From contig NZ_LGEG01000275.1 of the NCBI RefSeq assembly GCF_001280125.1, forward strand, positions 1 through 26,067: a DNA stretch of 26,067 nt, in the 5' to 3' direction. Both the position numbers and the translations under genes were made by a program. The stretch's first letter is position 1. The number at the start of each line of letters is the position of its first letter. Source of the DNA: Streptomyces sp. NRRL F-6492 (GTDB taxonomy: Bacteria > Actinomycetota > Actinomycetes > Streptomycetales > Streptomycetaceae). Shown one piece after another: positions 5,466 to 14,862 of this stretch. A model generated the notes under the pieces. The model saw only the letters and a program-made list of their open reading frames with translations. It had not been told where the DNA came from and ran no database searches.

Positions 5466-7874
5466 ATGGCGCTCATGGTGGGCGAGCTCGCCGCCACGGT
5501 CACGATCGACGACTCGGGCGCCGAGACCGGGATGAACCGCGCCCGCGCCGCCGTACAGGCGGGCGGCGACCGGATCGCCGCCGAGGCCGACCGCGCGGGC
5601 GACGCCGCCGGCGACGCCCTCGGCGATGGTCTCGCCGAGGGCGCGGCCGACGGCGCCGAGCAGGCGTCCGCCGGGATGGGAACCGCGCTCAAGGGGTTCG
5701 CCGCCGCAGCGATCGGCGGCGCGATCGGCGGCGCGCTCATGGCCGGGGTCGGGAAGGCGCTCGAACAGGGCAAGATCCCCGGGCAGCTTGAGGCGCAGCT
5801 AGGCGCGACCGGGCCGGTCGCCAAGCAGTACGGCCAGGTCGCGGGCAGTCTCTACGCGGGCGCGATCGTCGACTCGGTCGAGGACGGCGCCGAGATCATC
5901 AAGGGCATCGCCCGGAACGGGTTGCTCCCGCCCGACGCGACGCAGGGTCAGGTCAAAACCCTTGCGACGCAGGTCGCGAGTGCGGCCTCGGTCATGGGCG
6001 AGGACGTCGGCCGAGTCTCCCGTGCCGTCGGCACGATGATGAAGAACGGTCTTGCGGACTCCGCTCAGGAGGCGCTCGACGTTCTCGTCAAGGGGTCGCA
6101 GCAGGGCGTCGACGTCGCCGAGGATTTGCTCGACACTTTTTCCGAGTATCCCACTGAATTTCGGCAGCTCGGCCTCGACGCTCAGACGTCGATGGGCCTT
6201 TTGCAGCAGGGGCTCAAGGGTGGTGCGCGGGACGCCGATACGGTCGCCGACAGCTTGAAGGAATTCACCCTTCAAGCACAAGGAATGGGCGAAGCGACCG
6301 CCACCGCATTTACCGATCTCGGTTTCTCTGCCGAGAAAATGCAGAAGGTCTTTCAGACCGGCGGCCCGGAAGCAGCGAAAGCGCTCGACCAAGTCCTCGA
6401 CAAACTGCGCAGCGTCAAGGACCCCGCCAAGCAGTCCGAAATCGCGCTCGGCCTTTTCGGCACGAAAAGCGAGGACATGCAGCGCGCGCTCTACGCGCTC
6501 GACCCGTCCAGCGCGGTAAAGGCGCTCGGCGACGTAAAGGGAGCAACAGACGCCGCCGGCGACGCGATGCACAACAATGCCGCGACCAAGTTCGAGGCAT
6601 TCAAGAGGGGCATAGAACAGAAGGTCGTCGGGGCCCTCGGGACCTACCTGATCCCGGCGCTTGAGACCGGCGCCGGCTACCTCGGCACCTTCGGCTCGGC
6701 GTTCGGCACGGCCGCCGGGTTCGTCTCCGATCACTCGACGTCTTTCTCGATCGCCGCCGGAGTGATCACGCTCCTGATGATGCCGACGCTCGTCGCGCTC
6801 GGCATCACGGCTTGGACGACGACGACCGCCGTCGTCACAGGTTGGGCCACTCAGACAGCGGCCGGTGTCACCGCCGGGGCGAGGTTCGTCGCGCTGAACG
6901 CGACGCTTCTCGCCGGGTGGATCGCACAAGGTGCGGGCGCCGTAGGGGCCGCCGGTCGGGTGGTCGGCGCGTGGCTGCTCATGGGGACGCAGTCCCTGAT
7001 TCAGGGCGCCCGCATGGCCGCGGCGTGGCTGCTCGCGATGGGGCCGATCGCGCTCGTGATCGCCGCCGTCGTCGGCATCGTCGCGCTTGTCGTATCGAAC
7101 TGGGATGCGATCGTCGGCGCCACGAAAGCGGCGTGGGATTGGGTTTGGGGCAAACTCAAGGACATCGGAAATGCGATCCTCCAATTCTTCCTGAATTGGA
7201 CTTTGGTCGGTCTCATTATCAAGCATTGGGATTCGATCAAGGCCGGGACGCTGCGCGTCTGGAACGCAACCGTCGATTGGGTGCGGGGAATTCCGGGGCG
7301 GATCGTCGACTTCTTCCTGAACTGGACTTTGGTCGGCCTGATCATCAAGCATTGGGATTCGATCAAGTCGGGCACCACCCGAAAAGCGGGCGAGATGCTC
7401 GATTGGGTGCGCGGCCTGCCCGGAATGATCGCCGGTTACTTCGGCAATTTCGGCTCGATGCTGTACGACAAGGGCAAGGATCTGATCCGGGGGCTCTGGA
7501 ACGGCATCAAGGCCATGGGTTCGTGGCTGCGCTCGACCCTGACCTCTTGGGCCAAGGATCTGATTCCGGGACCGATCGCAAAAGCACTCGGAATTCACTC
7601 TCCCTCCCGACTCATGCGCGACAAGATCGGCAAGTTCATCCCTGCCGGAATCGTCGAGGGCATCAAGGCGGGGGCGCCCGCCGTCGACCGGACGATGCGC
7701 AGACTCGTCTCGGTCCCCGCCCCGCAGTTCGCCACCGCAGGCGCACCGGCCAACGGCCGTGCAGGCGGCGGCGGTTGGGGCCCCGCCGTCCACATTGAGA
7801 ACTGGCACGCGGGGTCGGCGACCGCCGACCAGACGGCCGCCGCGCTCGCGTGGCAGGCCAAGGCGAGGGGGTGA
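5466..7874 (+). CDS. Tail tape measure protein
   Basis: An 802-residue protein, the longest gene in the window, following the chaperones. CGGAGGTGA (5451-5459) is its ribosome binding site. Residues about 1-75 are Ala/Gly/Asp-rich helix; 76-96 are a small hydrophobic Gly/Ala segment; 100-400 are mostly helical with the TMP-core pattern (GLLPPDATQG, VLVKGSQQGVDVAEDLLDTF, GLFGTKSEDMQRALYAL). Hydrophobic segments lie near 427-450 and 522-545. A duplicated 19-residue block follows at 574-592 and 616-634. LGIHSPSRLMRDKIGKFIPAGIVEGI near the C-terminus is a widespread tape measure motif. At about 1.5 angstrom per residue the tail would be roughly 120 nm. No lysozyme or peptidase motif is visible. 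Confidence 0.92.
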   Translation: MALMVGELAATVTIDDSGAETGMNRARAAVQAGGDRIAAEADRAGDAAGDALGDGLAEGAADGAEQASAGMGTALKGFAAAAIGGAIGGALMAGVGKALEQGKIPGQLEAQLGATGPVAKQYGQVAGSLYAGAIVDSVEDGAEIIKGIARNGLLPPDATQGQVKTLATQVASAASVMGEDVGRVSRAVGTMMKNGLADSAQEALDVLVKGSQQGVDVAEDLLDTFSEYPTEFRQLGLDAQTSMGLLQQGLKGGARDADTVADSLKEFTLQAQGMGEATATAFTDLGFSAEKMQKVFQTGGPEAAKALDQVLDKLRSVKDPAKQSEIALGLFGTKSEDMQRALYALDPSSAVKALGDVKGATDAAGDAMHNNAATKFEAFKRGIEQKVVGALGTYLIPALETGAGYLGTFGSAFGTAAGFVSDHSTSFSIAAGVITLLMMPTLVALGITAWTTTTAVVTGWATQTAAGVTAGARFVALNATLLAGWIAQGAGAVGAAGRVVGAWLLMGTQSLIQGARMAAAWLLAMGPIALVIAAVVGIVALVVSNWDAIVGATKAAWDWVWGKLKDIGNAILQFFLNWTLVGLIIKHWDSIKAGTLRVWNATVDWVRGIPGRIVDFFLNWTLVGLIIKHWDSIKSGTTRKAGEMLDWVRGLPGMIAGYFGNFGSMLYDKGKDLIRGLWNGIKAMGSWLRSTLTSWAKDLIPGPIAKALGIHSPSRLMRDKIGKFIPAGIVEGIKAGAPAVDRTMRRLVSVPAPQFATAGAPANGRAGGGGWGPAVHIENWHAGSATADQTAAALAWQAKARG
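7185..7367 (+). repeat. Direct repeat inside the tape measure gene
   Basis: Two near-identical 57-base copies at 7185-7241 and 7311-7367, 126 bases apart, encode FFLNWTLVGLIIKHWDSIK twice. Flanking DWV(W/R)G...(I/L)PG..(I/V)..(Y/F)F segments suggest a third, degraded 42-residue unit. Most differences between copies are silent, which points to a fairly recent duplication or to gene conversion. Confidence 0.9.
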
Positions 7875-7877
7875 CCA

Positions 7878-8762
7878 GTGGCCCCCGGTGATCTGGTCAC
7901 CCTCCCCGGGCACGTTCAGTTCGGCGACCTGCTGCTCGGCCCCCGCACCACCTACGGGTGGGAGTCCCTGACCGGGTGGGAGGAGACGCCCGCGTACGAC
8001 TCGGGGAGCGTCAACCGCTCCGACGCGCACGGCGCCTTCCCCGGCCGGTTGCTGGCCGAGCCGAGGACGATCACCCTCGACGGCGTCGTGATCCGGACCG
8101 AGCCCGGACGGATGAGCACCGCCGTACGGACCCTGTCCGCCGCGACGGCCCTGCGCGACGACGAGCTGCCTCTCGTGATCAAGCTCGACGGCTCCCCTCC
8201 CCTGCTCTCGTGGGCCCGGTGCATCCGCCGAGCCGTCCCGGTGGCCACCGGCGGATACGCGATCGGCGTCGTCACCGGGGGCGCGATGCAGTTCGAGGCG
8301 ACCGACCCGCGCCGGTACGACCTGATCGAACGGGTCGCCCCCGGACGGCTCCCGTCCTCCGAGCCCGGTCTCGGTTGGCCGCTGGGGTGGCCTCTCGCAT
8401 TCGGCGAACCCGGATCGACCGGCACCCTGTCGGTGACCAACTTCGGTGACGCCGAGACGCACCCGCTGATCGAGTTCCGAGGGCCGGTCGAACGGCCGTC
8501 CCTGACCAACATCGACACCGGCGACGCGCTCGAATACGACCTACCGCTCACGGCCGGCGAGGTGCTCGTCGTCGACACCCGCGCGGGCACGGTCACCCTC
8601 AACGCGACCGCCTCGCGGCTCTACGCCGCCACCGCGCGCAGCGTGCCCGAGCAGACATGGACGCTGCCCCCCGGCACGTCGACCCTCGCGTTCCGCGCGG
8701 CCCCCGGCAGTACCGACCCCACCGCTTCCGTTGCCGTGCGCTATCGCTCGGCCTACTGGTAA
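7878..8762 (+). CDS. Distal tail protein (Dit-like)
   Basis: A 294-residue protein just after the tape measure, where the distal tail (Dit, SPP1 gp19.1-like) component is expected. The N-terminal half has [36 protein letters not shown] and [10 protein letters not shown], typical of the tail-component fold. The C-terminal half is a beta-sandwich with [33 protein letters not shown] and ends in a run of small and aromatic residues (RSAYW) seen in this family. GTG start; GAGGGG at about 7865-7870 is the ribosome binding site. It forms the hub between tail tube and tip. Confidence 0.8.
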   Translation: MAPGDLVTLPGHVQFGDLLLGPRTTYGWESLTGWEETPAYDSGSVNRSDAHGAFPGRLLAEPRTITLDGVVIRTEPGRMSTAVRTLSAATALRDDELPLVIKLDGSPPLLSWARCIRRAVPVATGGYAIGVVTGGAMQFEATDPRRYDLIERVAPGRLPSSEPGLGWPLGWPLAFGEPGSTGTLSVTNFGDAETHPLIEFRGPVERPSLTNIDTGDALEYDLPLTAGEVLVVDTRAGTVTLNATASRLYAATARSVPEQTWTLPPGTSTLAFRAAPGSTDPTASVAVRYRSAYW

Positions 8763-8774
8763 GGAGGTCCGCCC

Positions 8775-9818
8775 GTGCCCGTGCGCCCCGCATGGCTGCT
8801 GCCCACGGGGCAGACCCGAGAAGACACCCGCCTCGCCCCGATCGGGACGTACACCCCCGAGACGGAGATGCGGACCCGCGACGGGGTGATCCCCGGCGGG
8901 AACCCGTTCGCCGCGACCGGCGCCGGCGCGATGGCCCTACAGATCGGTGCCGGTCGCGCCGTCGTTCAGGGCACCACCCCGCAAGGGGCCTACCCGGTCG
9001 CCCTCGACGCCCCGCAGACCCTGACGATCACCGACGGCGACCCGCAGTTCAACCGCGTCGACACCGTCGCGGTTCGGGTGCTCGACCAGCTTTTCGACGA
9101 GTTCGGACAGAACCTCGCGAGGATCGAGGTCGTCGTCGGCGAGGCCCGCGCGACCCCCGCCCCGCCGCAACTGCCCCCGGCGTCCCTGCGCCTGTGGGAC
9201 GTCTCGGTTCCGGCGGGCACCTCGGCGGGCGTGAACGGCATCAACTGGAACACCGCCCTCGCCGACCGCCGCCGGTACACCGTGGCTGCGGGCGGCGTCG
9301 CCCCCGGCGGCACGGCCGCCGACGCCGGCGCGTACGACGGGCAGTACGCCGACCACGGCGGGCGGCTCATGCGTTGGTCGCAGTCCACCGCGTCATGGCG
9401 GCCGGTCGTCGAGCGCTACTACGCGTCGACCGTCAAGACGAACACGTACAACCTGTCGGCGAACACGTACACCAAGATCCAGTGGACCGGTACCGACGCG
9501 GCGACGCCGGGCATGTGGTCGTCGGCCGCGACGACCCGCCTCACGGCGCCGGTCGGCGGTCTGTGGGTGGTCTACGCACACCAGGCGTGGCCGTCCGGCG
9601 CGACACAGGCACGCACCCGCGTGCAGATCAACAACGCCGGCGACATCCAGCTCTCGCACATGGCGTCGTCGACCGGCGGGCAGGGAACGGGCGCGGCCCG
9701 CCCCGTGGTCCTGGCCGCCGGCGACTACGTCGAGATGAGCGTGTTCTCGGGGGCCGCGCTCAGCAACATCCCGGGGAGCTACAGCAAGCTCGCCTTGCAG
9801 TGGATCGGACCGGCGTGA
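8775..9818 (+). CDS. Minor tail protein with C-terminal jelly-roll-like domain
   Basis: A 347-residue protein starting with GTG, preceded by AAGGAGG (8761-8767). Residues about 10-110 ([28 protein letters not shown] ... [29 protein letters not shown]) resemble the N-terminal baseplate-anchor part of actinophage tip proteins. From about residue 215 the sequence has a C1q/TNF-like pattern ([58 protein letters not shown]), suggesting a carbohydrate- or receptor-contacting head. The domain assignment is inferred from pattern, not from a search. Confidence 0.65.
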   Translation: MPVRPAWLLPTGQTREDTRLAPIGTYTPETEMRTRDGVIPGGNPFAATGAGAMALQIGAGRAVVQGTTPQGAYPVALDAPQTLTITDGDPQFNRVDTVAVRVLDQLFDEFGQNLARIEVVVGEARATPAPPQLPPASLRLWDVSVPAGTSAGVNGINWNTALADRRRYTVAAGGVAPGGTAADAGAYDGQYADHGGRLMRWSQSTASWRPVVERYYASTVKTNTYNLSANTYTKIQWTGTDAATPGMWSSAATTRLTAPVGGLWVVYAHQAWPSGATQARTRVQINNAGDIQLSHMASSTGGQGTGAARPVVLAAGDYVEMSVFSGAALSNIPGSYSKLALQWIGPA

Positions 9819-10909
9819 CGCCGGGGTACCGCCTGCTCCTGTGCGACCTGCGCAGCGATCAGGTACTCGACTCCCTGCCCATACAGGGGATGTCCCTCGA
9901 CGACTACATCGGCAAGACCGGCCGCATGACCGGCACGGTCCCGATCCCGAACGCCGCCCTCGCCAAGCGCGCCCGGTACGCCCTGGTCCCGGGGCGTACC
10001 GGGGTATGGGTCGAGCGCGGCCGTGATCTGTGGTGGGGCGGCATCCTGTGGACGCTCTCCCTCGCCAGTGACAGCCGCGGCCGACTCGGCGCGCAGGTCC
10101 AAGTCGGCGGGTGGGAAAGCTACCTGCACCGCCGCTACCTCTACGACACGCACGTTTCCGAGGGCGTCGACCAATTCGACATCGTGCGGCAGCTCGTCGA
10201 TTACGCGCAGGACGCGCGATGCGGCGACATCGGCATCACGTACGACATGCACACGTCCGGGATCGTCCGCGACCGCACGTACCTGCGTTTCGACCTGCCG
10301 AGCGTCGGCTCTCTGCTCGACGACCTGGCCGCCGTCGAGGACGGGTTCGAGTGGCGCATCGCGTCTTTCCGTGACAGCGACGGGAGCAGGGTCAAGCGGC
10401 TGCAACTCGGGCACCCGGTGCTGCGCTCCGGGGCGTCCGACATCGTCCTCGACCACCCCGGCCCGGTCCTCTCCTACACGTGGCCCATCGACGCCACCAC
10501 GAAGGCGAACGTCTGGCAGTCCCGGGGCGCGACCATCAACCGCAATCAGGCTGCGGACTCGTACCCGCTGATGTCCCCGGTCCTGGTGGACGACAACGAC
10601 CTCGACGCCGGATGGCCCCGCCTCGACGGATCGAGCGATCACACCACGGTCGAGCGGCAGGCAACCCTCGACGCGCACGCGCGCGCCGACTGGACGGCCG
10701 CCCGCACGCCGGTGCAGATCCCCGAGGTCGAGGTGCTGCTCGGCGGCGCGATCACCCCCGCCCTGCTCGGCTCGACGATCCGGCTCCGCATCCGCGATGT
10801 GTGGCACCCCGAGGTTCTCGACGCCCGGTACCGCGTCGTCGGCGTCTCCGTCACCCCGCCCGAGCGAGGCCGTCCCGAGACGGCCAAGTTGTTCTTGGAG
10901 GTCCCCTAG
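9815..10909 (+). CDS. Minor tail protein (tail hub/tip component)
   Basis: A 364-residue protein whose GTG overlaps the preceding stop. It reads like the gp37-like tip/hub proteins of actinophages: [41 protein letters not shown] near the start, a central [13 protein letters not shown] helix and [24 protein letters not shown], then [28 protein letters not shown] and a C-terminal [37 protein letters not shown]. This class forms the ring at the tail tip. The frame stays open far upstream over the previous gene, but that part is only Arg/Pro-rich shadow sequence, so I start at 9815. Confidence 0.72.
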   Translation: MTPGYRLLLCDLRSDQVLDSLPIQGMSLDDYIGKTGRMTGTVPIPNAALAKRARYALVPGRTGVWVERGRDLWWGGILWTLSLASDSRGRLGAQVQVGGWESYLHRRYLYDTHVSEGVDQFDIVRQLVDYAQDARCGDIGITYDMHTSGIVRDRTYLRFDLPSVGSLLDDLAAVEDGFEWRIASFRDSDGSRVKRLQLGHPVLRSGASDIVLDHPGPVLSYTWPIDATTKANVWQSRGATINRNQAADSYPLMSPVLVDDNDLDAGWPRLDGSSDHTTVERQATLDAHARADWTAARTPVQIPEVEVLLGGAITPALLGSTIRLRIRDVWHPEVLDARYRVVGVSVTPPERGRPETAKLFLEVP

Positions 10910-11862
10910 TGCCTTTCGTCCCGCAGGATCTGCTCGACCGGATCAGCGCGCTTGAGCGCGAGGTACGGCAGCTACGCGGCCGGGCGCAGATGCGCCCCCG
11001 CATGGACGAAATCTCGAACGGAAGAGTCGTCATCGCCGAAGGCGGTTCGCTGGAAGTCCTCGCCCCCGACGGCACGGGCCTGTTCGGCGTCGGCGCGTTC
11101 TCGACGTACTTCAACCACCCGGACGGGTCTCGGCAGCAGGGCGTCATCATGCAGCGGGAGGACGGGACCACCGCTTTCAGCATCCGGGCGTTCCCCGACG
11201 CCGAGCTCGGCGGTGCCGGAACGCAGGCCGTCAGCATCTGGGACCGCAGCGGTCACCAAGTGATCAGCGACGACACGACCTCGGGCCGCGGCATCGGGTC
11301 GCCGGCGCTCCCCGTCCCGTTCCAGCCGCTCCCGCCCGCGAACGAGGTCATCGAGACGAGCTCGTTCGTGAACTGCTGGTTCGCGACCATTCAGGCGCAC
11401 AACCCGGTCGCCTCGCTTCAACTGGAGTTCGCGGCGGCGCCCGGGGCGACGTGCGAGATCAAGGTGCAGTACCGGGTCGCCAGTGAGGCGAACTGGACCG
11501 ACATCAAGACCGATTCCGTCGCCGCCCCCGCCAGCGCGACCGCTCTCGTCTACAAGACCGCTTGGTACACGTTCCCCCTCGACCGCGCCGAGTTCGAGCA
11601 CGTCGTGTTCATCCGGATTCAGGGCCGACAGAAGTCCGGTACCGGGGGCGTGCGCGTGTCCTGCCTCGGCGGCTTCACCCGCCGTACCTACGGCCGCGAC
11701 GAGATCCCCGAGCCGCCCGTGCAGGCCCTCGCCGCCGCGCGCGCGTTCGCGACGGCGCCGGTCGGCGACACCGTCGGCCCCGAGAACGGGGTCGACATGC
11801 CGATGCAGCCGCCACCGTTCCCGCAGTCGCCGCCGAAGGAGGACACCGCCGATGCTGCCTGA
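10909..11862 (+). CDS. Minor tail protein with N-terminal coiled coil
   Basis: A 317-residue protein whose GTG overlaps the previous stop (TAGTG). Residues 5-30 (QDLLDRISALEREVRQLRGRAQ) form a short coiled coil, typical of a trimeric tail-tip attachment. A beta-rich segment follows (RVVIAEGGSLEVLAPDGTGLFGVG, QGVIMQREDGTTAFSIRAF). Residues about 140-260 form a second beta domain (SSFVNCWFATIQAHNPVASLQLEF ... VVFIRIQGRQKSGTGGVRVSCLGGF). The end is a Pro-rich linker. A structural tail role is clear from context; the precise function is not. Confidence 0.65.
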   Translation: MPFVPQDLLDRISALEREVRQLRGRAQMRPRMDEISNGRVVIAEGGSLEVLAPDGTGLFGVGAFSTYFNHPDGSRQQGVIMQREDGTTAFSIRAFPDAELGGAGTQAVSIWDRSGHQVISDDTTSGRGIGSPALPVPFQPLPPANEVIETSSFVNCWFATIQAHNPVASLQLEFAAAPGATCEIKVQYRVASEANWTDIKTDSVAAPASATALVYKTAWYTFPLDRAEFEHVVFIRIQGRQKSGTGGVRVSCLGGFTRRTYGRDEIPEPPVQALAAARAFATAPVGDTVGPENGVDMPMQPPPFPQSPPKEDTADAA

Positions 11863-13666
11863 CAGCATCCCGACCGTGACCGTTCGCGGTCGCTTCCTCG
11901 CCCCGAACGGCGTCCCGCTGTCCGGGGCGATCGTCTTCCGCGCACCGGCGCAACTCACCTTCCCCCGAGCCGACGTGATCCTCGGCGGCCCGGTGACCGT
12001 GCAGCTCGACGCACAAGGCGGGTTCGAGGTCACCCTGCCCGCCACCGACGCCCCCGACATGGACCCGAGCGGGTGGGCGTACATCGTGACCGAGCAGCTC
12101 GCGGGAATCCCCGTGGGCCGCTCGTACAACGTCGTCCTTCCCCGGGCGCAGCCCGAGGTCGACCTCGCCGACATCGCCCCGACCGACCCCTCGAAACCGA
12201 ACTACGTCGGCGTGCCGGGGGCGACGGGGCCGCAGGGCGAGCGGGGTCCGTCCGGCGCCCCCGGCTCCGTGATCTACAGCGGCGCCGCCGCCCCCGCCGC
12301 CGCCCTCGGGATCGACGGCGACCTGTACGTGCGTTACGAGACGACCGTGTTCCTCGGGGTGACCTCGACCACCGTCTCGACGTGGCAGAAGACCGCCGGC
12401 ACGTGGGCGCAGCTCGGCGGCGACGTCCGGGGCGCGGCGATCTACACCAACAACGCGACGACTCCCTCGACGAGCACGAAACCCGGCGACCTGCTGATCA
12501 GGACCGACACCGGCGACGTGTGGCAGCGCAGCGCCTCGGGGTGGGGGAGCCCGGTCGGCAACCTGCGGGGGCCGAAGGGAGACAAGGGCGACCCCGGGGC
12601 CGCCGGTGCAACGGGGCAGGCGGGCGTCGTCCAGTCGGTCAACGGCAAGAGCTCGGCCGCCGTCGTGCTGAGCGCGGCCGACGTCGGGGCCCTCGCCACG
12701 GGCGCCGCCGGGACGGCGGGCGGCGTCGCCACCCTCGGCCCCGACGGAAAGGTGCCCGCCGCGCAGCTCCCGACGCTCTCGGGCGGGGGCGCGGTCGCGT
12801 CGGTCAACGGCAAGACCGGTGCGGTCGTGCTCGCCGCCGCCGACGTCGGCGCGCTCGACCTGGCCGCGGCCGACGCCCGATACGTACAGCCGTCCGGCGT
12901 CCCCGTGACCTCGGTCGCGGGCAAGACCGGCGCCGTCACCCTCGCCGCCGGCGACGTGGGCGCCGAGGCGGCCGGTACCGCCGTCCTGCTCACCGGGACG
13001 CAGACCGTCGCCGGGGCCAAGACGTTCAGCAGCGTGCCGTCGAGCTCGGCCGCGCCGACCGCCGACACCCACCTCGCCCGCAAGTCCTACGTGGACGCCC
13101 TCGGCGGGGGCGAGTTCCGCGCGAGCGACCTCGGCCTGCTGTCGTGGGCGTTCGACCCCGCCCTCGGGCACTCCGCCCCGCTCTACCCCGGGTCGGGCCC
13201 GATCCGGGTCACGGCCGTATACCTGCGGTCGGCAGCGTCCGTGACAAAGATCGCGTGGCATTTCGGCGGGTACGCCGGCGGACTCACCACCGGCTCGTGG
13301 GCCGCGCTCTACAACGCGTCGGGGACCCGGGTCGCGCAGACCGCCGACCTGTCGACCGCCGCCGCCGAACCCGCCGAGGTCCACAACACCGGCGGCGCGA
13401 CCGTCTCGGTCCCGCTCACCGCCGCCTACTCCGCCCCCGCCGGTCTCTACTACGTCGCGTGGCGATTCCAGTACAACACCACGGCGGGCGACGGTCCGAT
13501 GATGCTCGTCGCCGAGAGCTCGTTCAGCGCGCCGCCGAACGTCTTCGGCCTCACCCCGGTCCGCCGCTTCGGCTCGTACCCGACCGGCGCCGCGACCGCC
13601 CCCGCCTCGATCACCCTCGGCTCGATGGAGAACGGGAGTAATCGTTTCTGGGCGGCGCTCGCCTGA
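11852..13666 (+). CDS. Tail fibre protein with collagen-like and VNGKTG repeats
   Basis: A 604-residue receptor-binding-type fibre. Residues 1-115 form a beta-rich anchor. Two short Gly-X-Y collagen-like stretches lie near 121-138 (GATGPQGERGPSGAPG) and 240-258 (GPKGDKGDPGAAGATG). Three copies of a V(N/A)GK(T/S)..AV.L.A.DVGA repeat follow near 262, 318 and 353, then TQTVAGAKTFSS and HLARKSYVDAL, hallmarks of phage fibre shafts. The last about 190 residues are Ser/Thr/aromatic-rich beta and probably bind the host surface. ATG at 11852 overlaps the preceding gene by 11 bases, with AAGGAGG just upstream. No chaperone-like neighbour is present. Confidence 0.82.
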   Translation: MLPDSIPTVTVRGRFLAPNGVPLSGAIVFRAPAQLTFPRADVILGGPVTVQLDAQGGFEVTLPATDAPDMDPSGWAYIVTEQLAGIPVGRSYNVVLPRAQPEVDLADIAPTDPSKPNYVGVPGATGPQGERGPSGAPGSVIYSGAAAPAAALGIDGDLYVRYETTVFLGVTSTTVSTWQKTAGTWAQLGGDVRGAAIYTNNATTPSTSTKPGDLLIRTDTGDVWQRSASGWGSPVGNLRGPKGDKGDPGAAGATGQAGVVQSVNGKSSAAVVLSAADVGALATGAAGTAGGVATLGPDGKVPAAQLPTLSGGGAVASVNGKTGAVVLAAADVGALDLAAADARYVQPSGVPVTSVAGKTGAVTLAAGDVGAEAAGTAVLLTGTQTVAGAKTFSSVPSSSAAPTADTHLARKSYVDALGGGEFRASDLGLLSWAFDPALGHSAPLYPGSGPIRVTAVYLRSAASVTKIAWHFGGYAGGLTTGSWAALYNASGTRVAQTADLSTAAAEPAEVHNTGGATVSVPLTAAYSAPAGLYYVAWRFQYNTTAGDGPMMLVAESSFSAPPNVFGLTPVRRFGSYPTGAATAPASITLGSMENGSNRFWAALA

Positions 13667-13686
13667 CCGCCGCCCCACCTCGCCAC

Positions 13687-13714
13687 GCCCCGAGCCCGAC
13701 GGCCGGGGCTTTTT
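13687..13714 (+). terminator. Intrinsic terminator of the tail operon
   Basis: GCCCCG (13687-13692) pairs with CGGGGC (13704-13709); an inner GCC/GGC stem with a single bulged A closes a CGAC loop. TTTTT follows immediately (13710-13714). It separates virion genes from the lysis cassette. Confidence 0.85.
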
Positions 13715-13732
13715 CTATGCCCGGAGGACCCT

Positions 13733-14530
13733 TTGAAGTTCGTCACCCGCTCCGCGTGGGGTGCCCGCCCCTCGCGCTACTCCCTCACCTACATCAGCGG
13801 CACCCGAGGGGTGAAGATCCACTATGAGGGCACCTACGTGCCCCCGGCCCTCGGCCGCCCGGACGCGCACGAGCAGTGCGCCCCGCGCGTCCGCGCGATA
13901 CAGGCGAGCCACCTCGCCAACGACGAGGAGGACTACAGCGACGTCGCGTACAACGCGCTCGTCTGCCCGCACGGCTACGTGTTCGAGGGCCGCGGCGCGC
14001 ACCGCAAGACCGGCGCCAACGGCACGGCCGCGCTCAACTCGGCGCACTACGCCGTGTGTGCGCTGCTCGGCAGCTCGGGACTGACCGAGCCGACCGACCC
14101 GCAGCTCGCCGCGCTCCGGGACGCCGTCGAGTGGCTGCGCGCCGACGGCGACGCCGGCGACGAGATCAAGGGGCACCGCGACGGACACCCGACCGCCTGC
14201 CCCGGCGGCCCGCTCTACTCGTGGGTGCAGCGCGGCGCCCCACGCCCCAACGGCGGGTCCGACACCGGCGGCACCCCGGCCCGGTTCGAGCCGTTCCCCG
14301 GGGCCGACTTCTTCAAGCGCAACCCGCGCTCGGCGGTCGTGACCGCCATGGGCCGCCGGCTCGTCGCCGTCGGCTGCTCCGCCTACAGCGAGGGGCCCGG
14401 CCCGCAGTGGACCGAGGCGGACCGGCGCAGCTACGCCCGGTGGCAGCAGCGCCTCGGGTACCGGGGTGCCGACGCCGATGGGTGGCCCGGTCGTAAGAGC
14501 TGGGACGCCCTCAAGGTCCCCAAGGTTTGA
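13733..14530 (+). CDS. Endolysin: N-acetylmuramoyl-L-alanine amidase
   Basis: A 265-residue lysin that cuts the bond between muramic acid and L-Ala. Residues 1-165 are an Amidase_2/PGRP domain: it opens with TRSAWGARPSR and has the expected zinc ligands His30 (IHY), His148 (GHRDG) and Cys156 (ACPGGPLY). A Gly/Thr-rich linker (about 170-190) leads to the C-terminal domain FFKRNPRSAVVTAMGRRLVA ... WQQRLGYRGADADGWPG, a cell-wall-binding module widespread in Streptomyces phage lysins. TTG start; GGAGGA at 13723-13728 supports it. There is no signal peptide, so it needs the holin to cross the membrane. Confidence 0.92.
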   Translation: MKFVTRSAWGARPSRYSLTYISGTRGVKIHYEGTYVPPALGRPDAHEQCAPRVRAIQASHLANDEEDYSDVAYNALVCPHGYVFEGRGAHRKTGANGTAALNSAHYAVCALLGSSGLTEPTDPQLAALRDAVEWLRADGDAGDEIKGHRDGHPTACPGGPLYSWVQRGAPRPNGGSDTGGTPARFEPFPGADFFKRNPRSAVVTAMGRRLVAVGCSAYSEGPGPQWTEADRRSYARWQQRLGYRGADADGWPGRKSWDALKVPKV

Positions 14531-14544
14531 CCCGCCCCGTTATC

Positions 14545-14582
14545 GCCCCGCCCGCCGCTCGCGGGCGGGGCGCCCCGTTTTC
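14545..14582 (+). terminator. Hairpin between endolysin and holin genes
   Basis: A perfect 11-bp GC stem (14545-14555 with 14561-14571) with a 5-base loop. The T run (TTTT, 14578-14581) starts six bases after the stem, so termination is probably partial. It may tune holin relative to endolysin transcription. Confidence 0.6.
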
Positions 14583-14598
14583 AAGAGAGGAACCCCCC

Positions 14599-14862
14599 AT
14601 GACCGACGCTTCCCGCCGGACCCTGCGCACCGTCGTGCAGACCGCGCTCGCCCTGGCCGTCCTGCTCCCCGCGATCGTCGACGCGTCCGGCGTCCCGGCC
14701 ACCCTGCCGTGGGTCGCCGCAGCGCTCGCCGTCGCCGGCGGCACCTCTCGGGTGATGTCGCTCCCCGGCGTGCAGGCCCTGCTTCCGTCGTGGCTGCGGG
14801 TCGCCCCGGACCGCGACGACGAGCTGCTCGCGCTCGACCGTGACCGGGACGGCCGCCTGTGA
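14599..14862 (+). CDS. Holin-like small membrane protein
   Basis: An 87-residue protein with two hydrophobic segments, about residues 10-30 (TVVQTALALAVLLPAIVDA) and 35-50 (ATLPWVAAALAVAGG), and a charged C-terminus rich in Asp and Arg. Size, topology and position just after the endolysin fit a two-segment holin that opens the membrane for the amidase. ATG with GAGAGGA about 9 bases upstream. It overlaps the next small membrane gene by 4 bases (GTGA), so the two are co-translated. Confidence 0.65.
   Translation: MTDASRRTLRTVVQTALALAVLLPAIVDASGVPATLPWVAAALAVAGGTSRVMSLPGVQALLPSWLRVAPDRDDELLALDRDRDGRL

Noticed and set aside
7185..7367. CRISPR-like spaced repeats
   Set aside because: There are only two copies, they are in frame and protein-coding, and no cas genes are near; they are a tape measure duplication. 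I saw no CRISPR array or insertion sequence elsewhere.
5799..8462. Very long open frame on the minus strand (over 800 codons) opposite the tape measure and distal tail genes
   Set aside because: It is an antisense by-product of GC-rich codon bias: the translation is Arg/Gly/Asp/Pro-rich without family features, and the plus strand carries well-supported genes there.
8657..9814. Upstream extension of the tip/hub gene in the same frame
   Set aside because: The extension is Arg/Pro-rich shadow sequence over another supported gene; the GTG at 9815 overlaps the previous stop as expected.
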